From G942493375 sp942493375 (GTDB taxonomy: Bacteria; Armatimonadota; UBA5829), in assembly GCA_942493375.1 (NCBI GenBank), contig OW818698.1, positions 5,456,001 to 5,520,000 on the forward strand: a stretch of 64,000 nucleotides of DNA. The letters are read 5' to 3'. A program made the position numbers and the translations under genes. Numbering within the stretch: the stretch's first letter is position 1; every line of letters starts with the position of its first letter. The notes under the pieces are model-generated. The model was not told the DNA's origin, made no database searches, and saw only the letters and a program-made list of their open reading frames with translations. Shown piece after piece: positions 49,371-58,781 of the stretch.

Positions 49371-51467
49371 TTGAATAACTGCTTTTGCGATATCCGATCC
49401 AGGGTGATCTACACCATTGGAGTCCTCCTACTGCTGGTTTTTTTCTGGCTGCTGCCGGTTGTGGCTGAGGTAACTGACAAAACAGATGCAATTGAACTCA
49501 GGAATACAAGTTATGACTTGACTCAACTGAGTATTGAGGACTTAATGAATGTTGAGGTTGAAATCACTCTTGCATCCAGGAAACCAGAAAGGCTTTTCGA
49601 CACTACATCAGCTACATATGTTATCTCTCATGAGGACATTCAACGATCAGGTATTACTAATATTCCCGATCTGCTTCGCATGGTTCCCGGTATGCAGGTG
49701 GACAATATCAATTCAAATTCCAGAACAGTTACTTGCAGGGGTTTAGGGAACCGGTTTGGAAATAAATTGCTGGTGTTGTTTGACGGAAGGAGTGTATATG
49801 CAACAACACTGGGAGGGGTATGGTGGGATGTACAAGACACCACACTCATGGATATAGAGCGTATTGAAATCATTCGCGGCCCCGGAGCTACTATGTGGGG
49901 GGCAAACGCGGTCAATGGTGTTATCAATATCATCTCCAGACACAGCGAGGCGACACAAGGTTCCGCCATCTCTCAGACCATCGGATCACAAGATAAATCT
50001 AACACGGAGGTCAGATATGGTGGGAGACTGGACGAAAATGGCACATATAGAATCTTCGGCAAGAATTTCAACCGTGGTGGTTCCATTACTCAATCCGGAG
50101 CCAAAGCGCACGATTCCTGGTATCATAACCGCAGTGGGTTCCGGGTAGACTTGAATCCATCAACAAATGACTCAGTAGCAATACAGGGACAGGCTTATCA
50201 GGGACGATATGGCACGACCGACGAGGCTCTTACACTTAGTCCTCCATACATTCGAATAGTTGAGGATATGGGTAATGTCACCGGAGGTGATCTGCAGGCA
50301 GAGTGGACTCATCGCATATCACAGAAGTCAAGTACCAATTTGCTCTTCTATTGTGATAAGTCAGAACACAAGGATTGGCGAATCGACGACAGCAATGAGT
50401 CTTGGAATATCGATTTTAGTCACCGATTTTCGGTTGGCGACAGGCACGATATTGTTTGGGGTATCGGTTATCGTACGGTTGACGGCACTGCTAAAGATGG
50501 AGTTCTACTCAACTTCAACCCAGACAACCACACTGACCAATTGTACAGTGCGTTTTTGCAGGACGATATTGTAATCAAGAAAGATAAATTCAAACTGACA
50601 CTGGGTTCGAAATTTGAACACAACACTTACACAGGTATTGAGCTGCAACCAAGTGCCAGGGTTCTGTGGACTCCTGATAAACAGCATGCAATCTGGGCTG
50701 CTGTGTCCCGTGCTGTCAGAACGCCAAGCTGGCTTGAAAGATACGGCCAGATAAATGTCAATGCAGTACCGGGTCCTATGGGACTGCCATTAGTATCTGC
50801 GTTGATTGGAGATCCGGATTTCGATTCGGAACGATTGACTGCCTACGAAACCGGATATCGTGTACAGACCAACAATCATTTGCAATTCGATGTCGCCGCA
50901 TTCTATAACGTATACGATGGCGTGCAGGCCGGAGTCGCTCATCCTGAGAACATATATCCTGTTGGATCTCCTCCGCAGTACCTAATCCTCCCAATCACAT
51001 TCGTGAATGGGGGGCGATTAAGGAGTTACGGAGCTGAGTTAGCAGTCACCTGGAAGCCTGCACAGTGGTGGAGAGTATCTGGCTGGTATACTAGTCTACA
51101 TGTAAATTCGGAGCGAGGACTCCCATCCAGCGATTCATCAATAGCAATGTATGACAGAGCATATCCACGTAGTCAGTTCCACATACGTTCATATATGGAC
51201 TTACCCAACAATCTGAGTTTCGACGCGCTGCTCTACTATGATGGATCAAAATCGACTGGGAATGCCTTTACCACATTGCCCAATATCAGCAGTTACACAA
51301 GGCTTGATCTCAGACTTGGTTGGACACCAAAACCAAACCAGGAGTTTAGTATCGGAATACAGAATGCGCTGGATTCCCGTCATGTAGAATACACAACACG
51401 TATTTCTGAGTTGCCTACTCTCGTGGAACGTACTTTTTATGCACGTGCAGTTTGGAGTACATTATGA
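49371..51467 (+). CDS. TonB-dependent outer membrane receptor
   Basis: 698 residues. A signal-like hydrophobic stretch (about 14-32) and a TonB-box-like segment, LTQLSIEDLMNVEVE, precede the plug domain (about 62-170: LRMVPGMQV, VTCRGLGNRF, LLVLFDGRSVY, IEIIRGPGATMWGANAVNGVINI). The 22-strand barrel follows and the protein ends in the usual aromatic strand (TFYARAVWSTL). It imports or senses a large or chelated ligand using TonB energy. TTG 49371 follows GGGAGA by about 5 nt. The YfiR gene overlaps its stop, so the four genes 49371-55990 form one cassette. The location suggests that the ligand starts a signal rather than simply being imported. Confidence 0.93.
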   Translation: MNNCFCDIRSRVIYTIGVLLLLVFFWLLPVVAEVTDKTDAIELRNTSYDLTQLSIEDLMNVEVEITLASRKPERLFDTTSATYVISHEDIQRSGITNIPDLLRMVPGMQVDNINSNSRTVTCRGLGNRFGNKLLVLFDGRSVYATTLGGVWWDVQDTTLMDIERIEIIRGPGATMWGANAVNGVINIISRHSEATQGSAISQTIGSQDKSNTEVRYGGRLDENGTYRIFGKNFNRGGSITQSGAKAHDSWYHNRSGFRVDLNPSTNDSVAIQGQAYQGRYGTTDEALTLSPPYIRIVEDMGNVTGGDLQAEWTHRISQKSSTNLLFYCDKSEHKDWRIDDSNESWNIDFSHRFSVGDRHDIVWGIGYRTVDGTAKDGVLLNFNPDNHTDQLYSAFLQDDIVIKKDKFKLTLGSKFEHNTYTGIELQPSARVLWTPDKQHAIWAAVSRAVRTPSWLERYGQINVNAVPGPMGLPLVSALIGDPDFDSERLTAYETGYRVQTNNHLQFDVAAFYNVYDGVQAGVAHPENIYPVGSPPQYLILPITFVNGGRLRSYGAELAVTWKPAQWWRVSGWYTSLHVNSERGLPSSDSSIAMYDRAYPRSQFHIRSYMDLPNNLSFDALLYYDGSKSTGNAFTTLPNISSYTRLDLRLGWTPKPNQEFSIGIQNALDSRHVEYTTRISELPTLVERTFYARAVWSTL

Positions 51468-52099
51468 ATACATACAACCAACTGCATTATAGTGCCGGAG
51501 TTTCAAGAGATGAGTTGCAGATTACTGCTCTCTCATTCCGAAGTACAATAGCAGCCAGAGTAGGAGCAATCCTTCTCACTGTGTTAATGATTGGCATACT
51601 GGTGGCAGCTGTGTGTGCTCCAGCTTCCGGTTCCTCTGAATATGAGGTTAAGGCAGCATTCATATACAACTTTGCAAAGTTTGTAGACTGGCCGGATGAG
51701 GTATTCGGAAATGCGTTATCGCCCATAATTATCGGCGTTCTGGGTTCGGATTCCATGTGCGACATACTGGAACAAACGGTTGCGAACAAAACTGCAAATG
51801 GCAGGAAGCTGTCCGTCAAACGTGTAAGTCGCATTCAAGACTTGAGCAACTGCAACATAGTGTTCATCAGTAGATCGTGGAGTAGAAGCACTAACGAGAT
51901 ATTAGAATCGACAAAGGGATCAAGCATATTGACCATCGGTGAAACAGAGGGGTTTGCCAAGCACGGCGGGATCATTAACTTCGTGATGAATGATCGGAAG
52001 GTTGGTTTTGAGATAAATGTCGATATAGCAAAGCGAGAATCTATAAAGATAAGTTCCAAACTCCTCAGTCTAGCTAAAATTGTTAAGGACAACAAGTAG
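51464..52099 (+). CDS. YfiR-family periplasmic protein
   Basis: About 211 residues. An N-terminal hydrophobic helix (about 30-50) leads to the YfiR (DUF4154) domain, starting EYEVKAAFIYNFAKFVDWPDE and ending in a DIAKRESIKISSKLLSLAK helix. YfiR proteins sit in the periplasm and bind the periplasmic domain of CHASE8-type sensor proteins such as YfiN/TpbB. ATG 51464 forms an ATGA overlap with the receptor stop and follows GGAG by 6 nt, so the longer frame from 51452 is rejected. The next gene encodes a CHASE8-type sensor, a pairing like that of YfiR and YfiN. Confidence 0.9.
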   Translation: MNTYNQLHYSAGVSRDELQITALSFRSTIAARVGAILLTVLMIGILVAAVCAPASGSSEYEVKAAFIYNFAKFVDWPDEVFGNALSPIIIGVLGSDSMCDILEQTVANKTANGRKLSVKRVSRIQDLSNCNIVFISRSWSRSTNEILESTKGSSILTIGETEGFAKHGGIINFVMNDRKVGFEINVDIAKRESIKISSKLLSLAKIVKDNK

Positions 52100-52100
52100 A

Positions 52101-54863
52101 GTGGGTTACTTTCGCAGATACTCATTTAGGAAAAAGCTAACTATAGTTATGATGCTTACAAGCGGAGTCGCACTACTGCTGGCGTGTGCTGCTTTCATGA
52201 CATATGAATGGTGTACCTATCGACGGGCTACTGTTGTCGATCTAGCAACACTTGCCAAAATCACTGGAGACAACAGTGCAGCTGCACTTACATTTGGCGA
52301 TAGCCTTGCCGCCATTGATAATCTGTCGAAACTGCACACTCAGCCGCATATAGTAGCTGCTTGCCTCTATACATTGAAAGGCGACTTGTTTGCCCGATAT
52401 GTTTCCAAACAAGCAGAAAACAGACCCGCTCGTAGAAGAGAACAGGAGCAAGCTGCCAGTAAGGATAAAGGACATCTATCGGTATTCCGTAACGTCAAAC
52501 TGGACCACAAGAATATTGGTTCAATCTATATAGAAGCCGACACCAGCTCAATGAATATAAGGTTGAAACGATATGCAGGAATTATGCTCGGGGTTGTTTT
52601 ACTATCTTCTCTGGCAGCATTCCTGATGTCAGCGTTCCTGGAGCGAGTGATCTCCAAGCCAATCGTTAAGCTTGCTGATATGGCCAAGAGCATATCAGCC
52701 AACAGAGATTATTCAATCAGAGCATCAAAGACAAGTGAAGACGAAATTGGCTGGCTGATAGATGGGTTTAATGAGATGTTGTCAGAGATCCAGAAGCGGG
52801 ATATGGACCTTCGCGAAGCTATTATCCGTGCGAATGAAATGGCAGAGAAAGCAGAAGCAGCGAACTATGCCAAGAGTCAGTTCCTCGCAAATATGAGTCA
52901 TGAGATCAGAACACCCCTCAATGGGGTTATCGGGACATCCGGTTTACTACTTGGCAGCGAGTTGGATCATACGCAGCGCCGCTATGTGGACATAATTCGC
53001 AGCAGTGGTGAGGCGCTGCTTTCAGTAATCAACGACATACTGGACTTCTCCAAAATAGAAGCTAAAAAACTGCAGATCGAAAGCATTGATTTTGATCTGT
53101 ATGCCATGATAGAGAAATTTTCAGAAACTATGGCTCTACGGGCTCAGGAAAAGGGCCTTGAATTGATATTTAACATACACCCTGATACTCCAAGGTTGTT
53201 AATAGGGGATCCGAACCGGATTCGACAGATAATGACAAACCTTGTGGGTAATGCGATTAAGTTTACTGCAAGAGGCGAGATTACAGTTAATGTAATCTCT
53301 GAGCCACCGCGAAACAACAAGGAAATCATCAAGATTGAGGTACAAGATACCGGCATAGGAATGTCAAACCAGAATCAGGTGAGCATCCTTGAGCCATTTA
53401 CTCAGGCAGATGGATCCATAACCCGGAAATACGGTGGTACTGGTCTTGGACTTGCGATATCAAAGCAACTCACTGAGATGATGGGTGGTAAGTTTGGTTA
53501 TGAGAGCAAGATTGGATTGGGTTCCACATTTTGGTTCACTGTGGCGCTGAGCACACAACACGGTGATATAACATATAAGCTGCCGAGAGCTGATACCGAA
53601 ACAATCGGATCCGCCAGTATTATCATAGCAGACGCCAGCGAAACCAACCGACTGGTTCTCAAATGTATTCTTGACAGCTGGGGCATCACGAACGAAGCTG
53701 TCGGGACTGCCGAAGAATTGATGAAGCGACTGGTGAGTAACGATCAGAAAGGAACTCCATACCAGGTTGCAATCATCGATGTACATTTGCCTGACACAGA
53801 AATTGTCGAAATATCCAGACGAATCAGATCTAATGAAGCCACACAATCGATGGGACTCATTGCAATGGTCCACCTGGTTGAGTTGAATGAATCTGAACAG
53901 TATACTCAGGCAGGTTTCAACTGCTGTTTGTCTAAACCAATAGGACGTTCAACGCTTTATGACAGTATAGTTGCGGTAATCCATCCAGACATACACATAG
54001 ATGAGCTATCCGGGAGAGTAGGCAGAGATTGCAGCTCCAGGCCGAAATCCGAGAACCAAAGGTTCAAGATTCTACTGGCAGAGGATAACGTGACCAATCA
54101 AATGGTCGCCGAGGCAATACTGGAGTCACTTGGCTACCCCATGGATATCGTAGAGAATGGTGCGGATGCCATTAGATCTCTGGGTGAGAAAGACTACGAT
54201 CTAGTCCTAATGGACTGCCAGATGCCGGTTTTAGATGGTTATGCAGCGACTGCCAGAATACGTGCAGATGGCTCTGGAGTCAGGAATCCTGCAATCCCTA
54301 TAATCGCTCTAACAGCAAATGCCATGGAAAGTGACAAACGTCAATGCTACGAAGCAGGCATGGACGATTATCTTTCAAAGCCTGTGACAGCGGAAGCTAT
54401 TGCGGCTGCGCTGAGTAAATGGCTTGTATATGATGAAAACATATACGTACCGGAAATTCCGGGTATAGCATCCGATTCACAATGCAATGATTATAAGTCA
54501 GAGCAAATACTATCGCCTTCACCAGAAGATTCTACTTTACCTGTATTCGATGAAGGGGCATTACTGGCACGTATTGGCGGTAATGAAGCGCTGGCTGGAA
54601 GAATTGTAATAAAATACCTGAATGATGTTCCCAAACGTATTAGCTTGTTGAAAGAATCTATCATGAGCAACGATCTACCGGAAGCACGGCTGCAGGCACA
54701 CACAATAAAAGGCAGTTCCAGAAATGTAGGAGCAGAATCACTGGGAGAAGCAGCGGAAATATTGGAGAAAGCTTGTATTGCCGAAGATACAGGCTCATTA
54801 GCGGAGTTGACTCAGCAGATGGAGACGCGTTTTGAAGAGCTGAAAATCCGTCTGGCAGCATAA
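52101..54863 (+). CDS. CHASE8-type hybrid histidine kinase
   Basis: About 920 residues. TM1 (about 12-37), periplasmic CHASE8-like domain (38-155), TM2 (about 160-180) and HAMP (181-233). The HisKA motif MSHEIRTPLNGVI places His about 267, followed by HATPase with NLVGNAIKFT, DTGIGM and GGTGLGLAIS. Two receiver domains follow: the first is slightly degenerate (ADASETN in place of an acidic pair, but with Asp in VAIIDVHLPD), the second is normal (LMDCQMP). The HPt domain near the end carries AHTIKGSS with its phospho-His. GTG 52101 begins just after the YfiR stop. The signal should pass by His-Asp-His relay to a response regulator, probably the HD-GYP gene next. Confidence 0.9.
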   Translation: MGYFRRYSFRKKLTIVMMLTSGVALLLACAAFMTYEWCTYRRATVVDLATLAKITGDNSAAALTFGDSLAAIDNLSKLHTQPHIVAACLYTLKGDLFARYVSKQAENRPARRREQEQAASKDKGHLSVFRNVKLDHKNIGSIYIEADTSSMNIRLKRYAGIMLGVVLLSSLAAFLMSAFLERVISKPIVKLADMAKSISANRDYSIRASKTSEDEIGWLIDGFNEMLSEIQKRDMDLREAIIRANEMAEKAEAANYAKSQFLANMSHEIRTPLNGVIGTSGLLLGSELDHTQRRYVDIIRSSGEALLSVINDILDFSKIEAKKLQIESIDFDLYAMIEKFSETMALRAQEKGLELIFNIHPDTPRLLIGDPNRIRQIMTNLVGNAIKFTARGEITVNVISEPPRNNKEIIKIEVQDTGIGMSNQNQVSILEPFTQADGSITRKYGGTGLGLAISKQLTEMMGGKFGYESKIGLGSTFWFTVALSTQHGDITYKLPRADTETIGSASIIIADASETNRLVLKCILDSWGITNEAVGTAEELMKRLVSNDQKGTPYQVAIIDVHLPDTEIVEISRRIRSNEATQSMGLIAMVHLVELNESEQYTQAGFNCCLSKPIGRSTLYDSIVAVIHPDIHIDELSGRVGRDCSSRPKSENQRFKILLAEDNVTNQMVAEAILESLGYPMDIVENGADAIRSLGEKDYDLVLMDCQMPVLDGYAATARIRADGSGVRNPAIPIIALTANAMESDKRQCYEAGMDDYLSKPVTAEAIAAALSKWLVYDENIYVPEIPGIASDSQCNDYKSEQILSPSPEDSTLPVFDEGALLARIGGNEALAGRIVIKYLNDVPKRISLLKESIMSNDLPEARLQAHTIKGSSRNVGAESLGEAAEILEKACIAEDTGSLAELTQQMETRFEELKIRLAA

Positions 54864-54943
54864 AACATTACTGACTGAGGATCTGGATACTATATTAATC
54901 AGCAAAGCGCAGCATTTTTTACAGATAAGAATAGGTGTAGAAA

Positions 54944-55990
54944 TTGAGAATATTAGGCGTAGATGACGACGATATAGCACTGGACATTCTAGAGGCTGCA
55001 ATATCAGCTGATGGACATGAACTTATCCGTGCAGCTAATGGACTGGCGGCACTAAATATACTACAGCACGAACGAATTCAGATGGTTATCTCTGACTGGA
55101 TGATGCCGGGAATAAGTGGAATCGATCTGGCAAATAAAGTGCGTGAAATAAATACCGGCCGGTACACATACTTTATACTACTAACATCACGAACAGAGAA
55201 ATCCGACATTCTGGATGGGCTGAATGCTGGTGCTGACGATTTTATTATCAAACCATTCGATCCGGTAGAACTCAGATTACGCCTCAAAGTGGGCCAGAGA
55301 GTACTCGCACTAGAAACGCATCAGCTGACGATTTTTGCACTCGCGCAACTCGCAGACACTCGCGATAACGAGACCGGCAATCATCTCTTGCGTATACGTG
55401 AATACTCATATCTGTTGGCGCAGCATCTCGTTGATTCATTTAAAACGGAATACAAGTTGCCCGGGGACTATGCAGAACTAATATATCTGACAAGTCCTCT
55501 GCACGATATAGGTAAGGTGGGGATACCTGATTGTGTATTGCTTAAACCAGGAAGGCTGGATGATTCGGAGTTCGCGATAATGAAAACACATGCATATTTG
55601 GGTGGGCAAACTCTATCTGCAGCTCTTCAGCACTTCCCGGAAGCAGCGTATTTGCAGATGGCTAGTGATATAGCAATGTATCACCATGAACGATTTGATG
55701 GTAAAGGATACCCAAATGGACTCAAAGGTGAAGCCATACCCTTGTGCGCCAGGTTAGTCAGTGTGGCAGATGTCTATGATGCACTGGTATCCCGTAGGGT
55801 ATATAAGCAGGCGTTTACTCATGAAATAGCACGCAGTATTCTGGTAGATGGATCCGGAACTCAATTCGACAGCACGATAGTGGATGCTTTCATGGCCAAT
55901 GAGAAGAATTTCGAGGCAATAGCACTCCAGTATGCTGACGTTCCTCCTGCAATAAACTCATCTGAATCAGGGGAAAGGAAGTATGCTTAA
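54944..55990 (+). CDS. HD-GYP response regulator (c-di-GMP phosphodiesterase)
   Basis: 348 residues. Receiver domain (1-120): VDDDD acidic cluster, phospho-acceptor Asp51 (VISDWMMPG), LLTSRTE, IKPFDP. Then an HD-GYP domain (about 140-330): EYSYLLAQHL, LHDIGKVGIPD (the HD pair), HHERFDGKGYPNGL (the HHE and GYP motifs) and VSVADVYDALVSRR, all of which are complete, so activity in c-di-GMP hydrolysis is likely. It should receive phosphate from the hybrid kinase that ends 80 nt upstream. TTG 54944 follows AGGTG by 6 nt. The last gene of the cassette; element C lies after it. Confidence 0.95.
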   Translation: MRILGVDDDDIALDILEAAISADGHELIRAANGLAALNILQHERIQMVISDWMMPGISGIDLANKVREINTGRYTYFILLTSRTEKSDILDGLNAGADDFIIKPFDPVELRLRLKVGQRVLALETHQLTIFALAQLADTRDNETGNHLLRIREYSYLLAQHLVDSFKTEYKLPGDYAELIYLTSPLHDIGKVGIPDCVLLKPGRLDDSEFAIMKTHAYLGGQTLSAALQHFPEAAYLQMASDIAMYHHERFDGKGYPNGLKGEAIPLCARLVSVADVYDALVSRRVYKQAFTHEIARSILVDGSGTQFDSTIVDAFMANEKNFEAIALQYADVPPAINSSESGERKYA

Positions 55991-56095
55991 AGATCTGGTT
56001 CCTATGGTTATGTGGTGCTTGACCGGTATGAAGATAATGAATGTTAAGATAGCTGCAGGAACGCCGGTTTGCATTGTGTTATATACTTCAATCAA

Positions 56096-56175
56096 CTAGC
56101 GCGCATCATTCACATACTATACTTTCGACCGGCAGTAGGGGCGAAAGTGAGTTAATCACGAATAATGCGCGCTCG
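56096..56175. repeat. CTAG-flanked double-hairpin element C
   Basis: Left arm CTAGCGCGCATCATTCA (56096-56112) pairs with 56159-56175 with a few mismatches. The inner stem ACTTTCG (56121-56127) and CGAAAGT (56142-56148) is perfect. The 14-nt loop ACCGGCAGTAGGGG shares GGCAGTA with element B. AATCA follows. It lies in the 293-bp space after the HD-GYP gene, facing the convergent glycosidase gene. Confidence 0.7.
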
Positions 56176-56283
56176 AGTTCCCACAGCCATTAACAAATGT
56201 TTCCACATACAATCCAAGATGGCATCTTAGCTGCCATACTTATAGTAACAGACTCATTCTAGGTGCTAATTATATATGGGTTA

Positions 56284-57894
56284 TTATGCTTCCAGGATTA
56301 CTACCCAGTCCTGGTAGATTGGCAACATTTTCCAATTACCGTTTCCGAGTGGAATTTGCCAGTTGCCGGATGTATCGGGAACAACCTTACCGATATCGGT
56401 TTCCTCACCTGTTGCAGGGTTGAACAGCTTTGCATGGTAGCTTACACCTGCTTCGATGTTCTTGACTATGCCCGATCCCCACCAGTTGAGAGGGAAGTAG
56501 ATGATCCTCAGCTTGCCTGGTATACCTGCTGCATATGCGCGGGTGTAATCATCAGAAGACCAGCATGGGTCAATCCACTCCGGATGCGGGGTCATGTTCC
56601 ACCATTCATATCTGCAAAGAAGCTTCTTTGCCAGTCCCAGATGCAGTGAACCAGGAAGCTGATATGCATCTTCCCACGGAGTATTACCCCACGCCATACC
56701 ATGCGGCGACGGACCATATGGTTTCTCTCTTGTGTTTACCTGCCAGATACCGTTGGCGCCATATGTGTGTCCGCACGCCCCACTCAGCATGCAAGTCCAG
56801 AACATCAGCCTCTGGACTTCCTGGCGACAGGACTCTCCTATTCCTTCGTAGCAGACTTCAGAGTTGAAAACCGGCATTACCGGTTCACGGGTGTATTCAC
56901 TGGTGATTGATCTAATAGTGTGTGGCAGACTACTACGGTCTCCATGGCCAGTCTGGAGCATATCGAAATCCAGGATTGAAGGATCTTCTACCTGGTTTCT
57001 GGAATTGTCCGTGGGATGTATTGTGACAAGTCTATGGAACGGGTCAGTCTCCCGAACAAACCTGCCAACTTCCGTCCATCCTTTACACTGGAGCTCGGAG
57101 CCTGTTTCGTGGGTATCAGACATGTAATAAGCCATCTTGCCTTCACCTGCCAGACACCAGAATACAGGATATGCAGCCCACCTGGCGATAAGATATTTCC
57201 AGTGTTGCTTCATCTTCTCTGTGTCGGTGAATGACAGGTAGTATCCCCAGCAGCCAACTACGCATGGTGCCAATCCCATTTCTACCAGGTATTCAATCCT
57301 CCGGTCAGCATAATCGAAGTAGGCTGGGTTTATTGAGCTATAATCGGTCTCCCAGGGGAATCCTGCTTCATTAACGCCTCTCTCATCAAATGCAGGCATA
57401 TCGGGGTACAATCCGGCGATGATCTGGATGACAGAGAAACTCTTCTCCACACGATCATTCGTCAGTGTCTGAAAACCCATTGGCCAGGATAAACGCTTGG
57501 TCAGGCCCATCCACCATGTGTCTGCAAACCAGAAGAAAGGCGTTCCATCCTGGTGAGTAAAGTGACGTTTGTTATCTGAGACAACTACCGGACCATGTTT
57601 GTAGAGAGCATTGTCCCCTGAGTATTCAAGAACATCAATCCCGCCAGTCTGGCCGTGTAAACCGGTATCTGATGGACGGTTACATGTTGTCCGGAAATTA
57701 AAATGCCCCGGTGTGTGTGAGGAGAAACGGACTTTCCATAGATTATTCCCCGCCCAGAACCCAGGGACTTTGTATTGCACTCCGTCTTCTCCGGTAAATA
57801 CGGTTGCAAAATCCACGTCATTAAATGGGTCTTGATATATAGCTCCGCTAGCAAATGTTAACTCAATTACTTTGTTACGCGAGACTGCATACAT
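56284..57894 (-). CDS. apiosidase-like glycoside hydrolase (DUF5060-DUF4038)
   Basis: 536 residues without a signal peptide. Residues 1-110 are the DUF5060 beta-sandwich (DFATVFTGEDGVQYKVPGFW, the motif HTPGHFNFRTTC). From about 115 the DUF4038/apiosidase TIM barrel runs: FFWFADTWWMGLT, VVGCWGYYLSF, WCLAGEGKMAY with the acid/base Glu, FDMLQTGHG and VFNSEVCYEG with the nucleophile Glu. The C-terminus is a small beta-domain. Such enzymes release apiose or related branched residues from pectin rhamnogalacturonan II or act on similar glycosides. AGGAGG lies 6 nt before the ATG. Placed alone, beyond the signalling cassette. Confidence 0.85.
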   Translation of the reverse strand: MYAVSRNKVIELTFASGAIYQDPFNDVDFATVFTGEDGVQYKVPGFWAGNNLWKVRFSSHTPGHFNFRTTCNRPSDTGLHGQTGGIDVLEYSGDNALYKHGPVVVSDNKRHFTHQDGTPFFWFADTWWMGLTKRLSWPMGFQTLTNDRVEKSFSVIQIIAGLYPDMPAFDERGVNEAGFPWETDYSSINPAYFDYADRRIEYLVEMGLAPCVVGCWGYYLSFTDTEKMKQHWKYLIARWAAYPVFWCLAGEGKMAYYMSDTHETGSELQCKGWTEVGRFVRETDPFHRLVTIHPTDNSRNQVEDPSILDFDMLQTGHGDRSSLPHTIRSITSEYTREPVMPVFNSEVCYEGIGESCRQEVQRLMFWTCMLSGACGHTYGANGIWQVNTREKPYGPSPHGMAWGNTPWEDAYQLPGSLHLGLAKKLLCRYEWWNMTPHPEWIDPCWSSDDYTRAYAAGIPGKLRIIYFPLNWWGSGIVKNIEAGVSYHAKLFNPATGEETDIGKVVPDTSGNWQIPLGNGNWKMLPIYQDWVVILEA

Positions 57895-58165
57895 TATAAC
57901 CTCCTGCTTATGGGAACCAATGTTGGTATCTATGGATTGAGTGCTTTATAAATACACACAAATGCTTACAATCGATTTACACGCTGGAGGCAGAATTCCT
58001 TCTATTAGGATTTCACTGTTTCGGGACAACACAATAGAGAAATCTGTTTGATGGGGAGTTTGGAAAGAGTGGAATTGCTGTCATAATATTATGGAGAAGC
58101 TCTCGCAGTATAGAAGAGATCTCATGATCGTAATTAATCCCAATGAAAGCAGGGTTGGAATAGAT

Positions 58166-58663
58166 ATGAAAGCAAAAGGAATATCAGATTACACTACTTT
58201 CTTTATGGTAGACCAAACTCCGAATGAAGTATATAATGCGATTAACAACGTTCGCGGGTGGTGGTCGGAAGAGATTGAAGGAAGCACAGACAAACTCGGT
58301 GCTGAGTTCAATTATCACTACCAGGATCTCCATCGATGTAAAATGAAGATAACTGAACTAGTTCCCAACGAAAGAGTTGTTTGGCTTGTTTTAGATAATT
58401 ACTTCAGTTTTACTAAGGATAAATCTGAGTGGATTGGCACGGAGATTGTTTTTGAAATATCTAGAATTGGTAACAAGACAGAACTCCGTTTTACTCACAT
58501 AGGTCTGGTCCCCGAATATGAATGTTATGAAGATTGCGTAGAAGGGTGGGGAAATTTTGTTAACGGCAGTCTGTGGAGCCTGATTACTACAGGTAAAGGG
58601 CAGCCCGATATTGCGCAGGCTGTCACTGACAGTGAGCGAACACTCGATAATGTGGCTTGGTGA
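58166..58663 (+). CDS. SRPBCC (START/AHSA1-like) domain protein
   Basis: 165 residues in the SRPBCC ligand-binding superfamily. DYTTFFMVDQTPNEVYNAI opens the fold, NVRGWWSEEIEG is the signature loop, and ERVVWLVLDNYF, TEIVFEISRIGN and LRFTHIGLVPE are the helix-grip strands. It ends with a long helix, VEGWGNFVNGSL. Family members bind hydrophobic ligands or assist chaperones; no specific role can be given. Longer frames start at 58091 or 58124; I chose ATG 58166 from the position of the conserved fold start, with GGA upstream, so the true start is uncertain by a few codons. Confidence 0.78.
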   Translation: MKAKGISDYTTFFMVDQTPNEVYNAINNVRGWWSEEIEGSTDKLGAEFNYHYQDLHRCKMKITELVPNERVVWLVLDNYFSFTKDKSEWIGTEIVFEISRIGNKTELRFTHIGLVPEYECYEDCVEGWGNFVNGSLWSLITTGKGQPDIAQAVTDSERTLDNVAW

Positions 58664-58781
58664 TAACTGATTAGGTCAGTGGAGAATTGGATGTAAAGGT
58701 TGGGAACCTCTGTAACGATAGTTGTTCTCGCAGGATATTGTAGTAAGTCCCAGTCATATCGCCGAGGAAAGGAAAACATAT

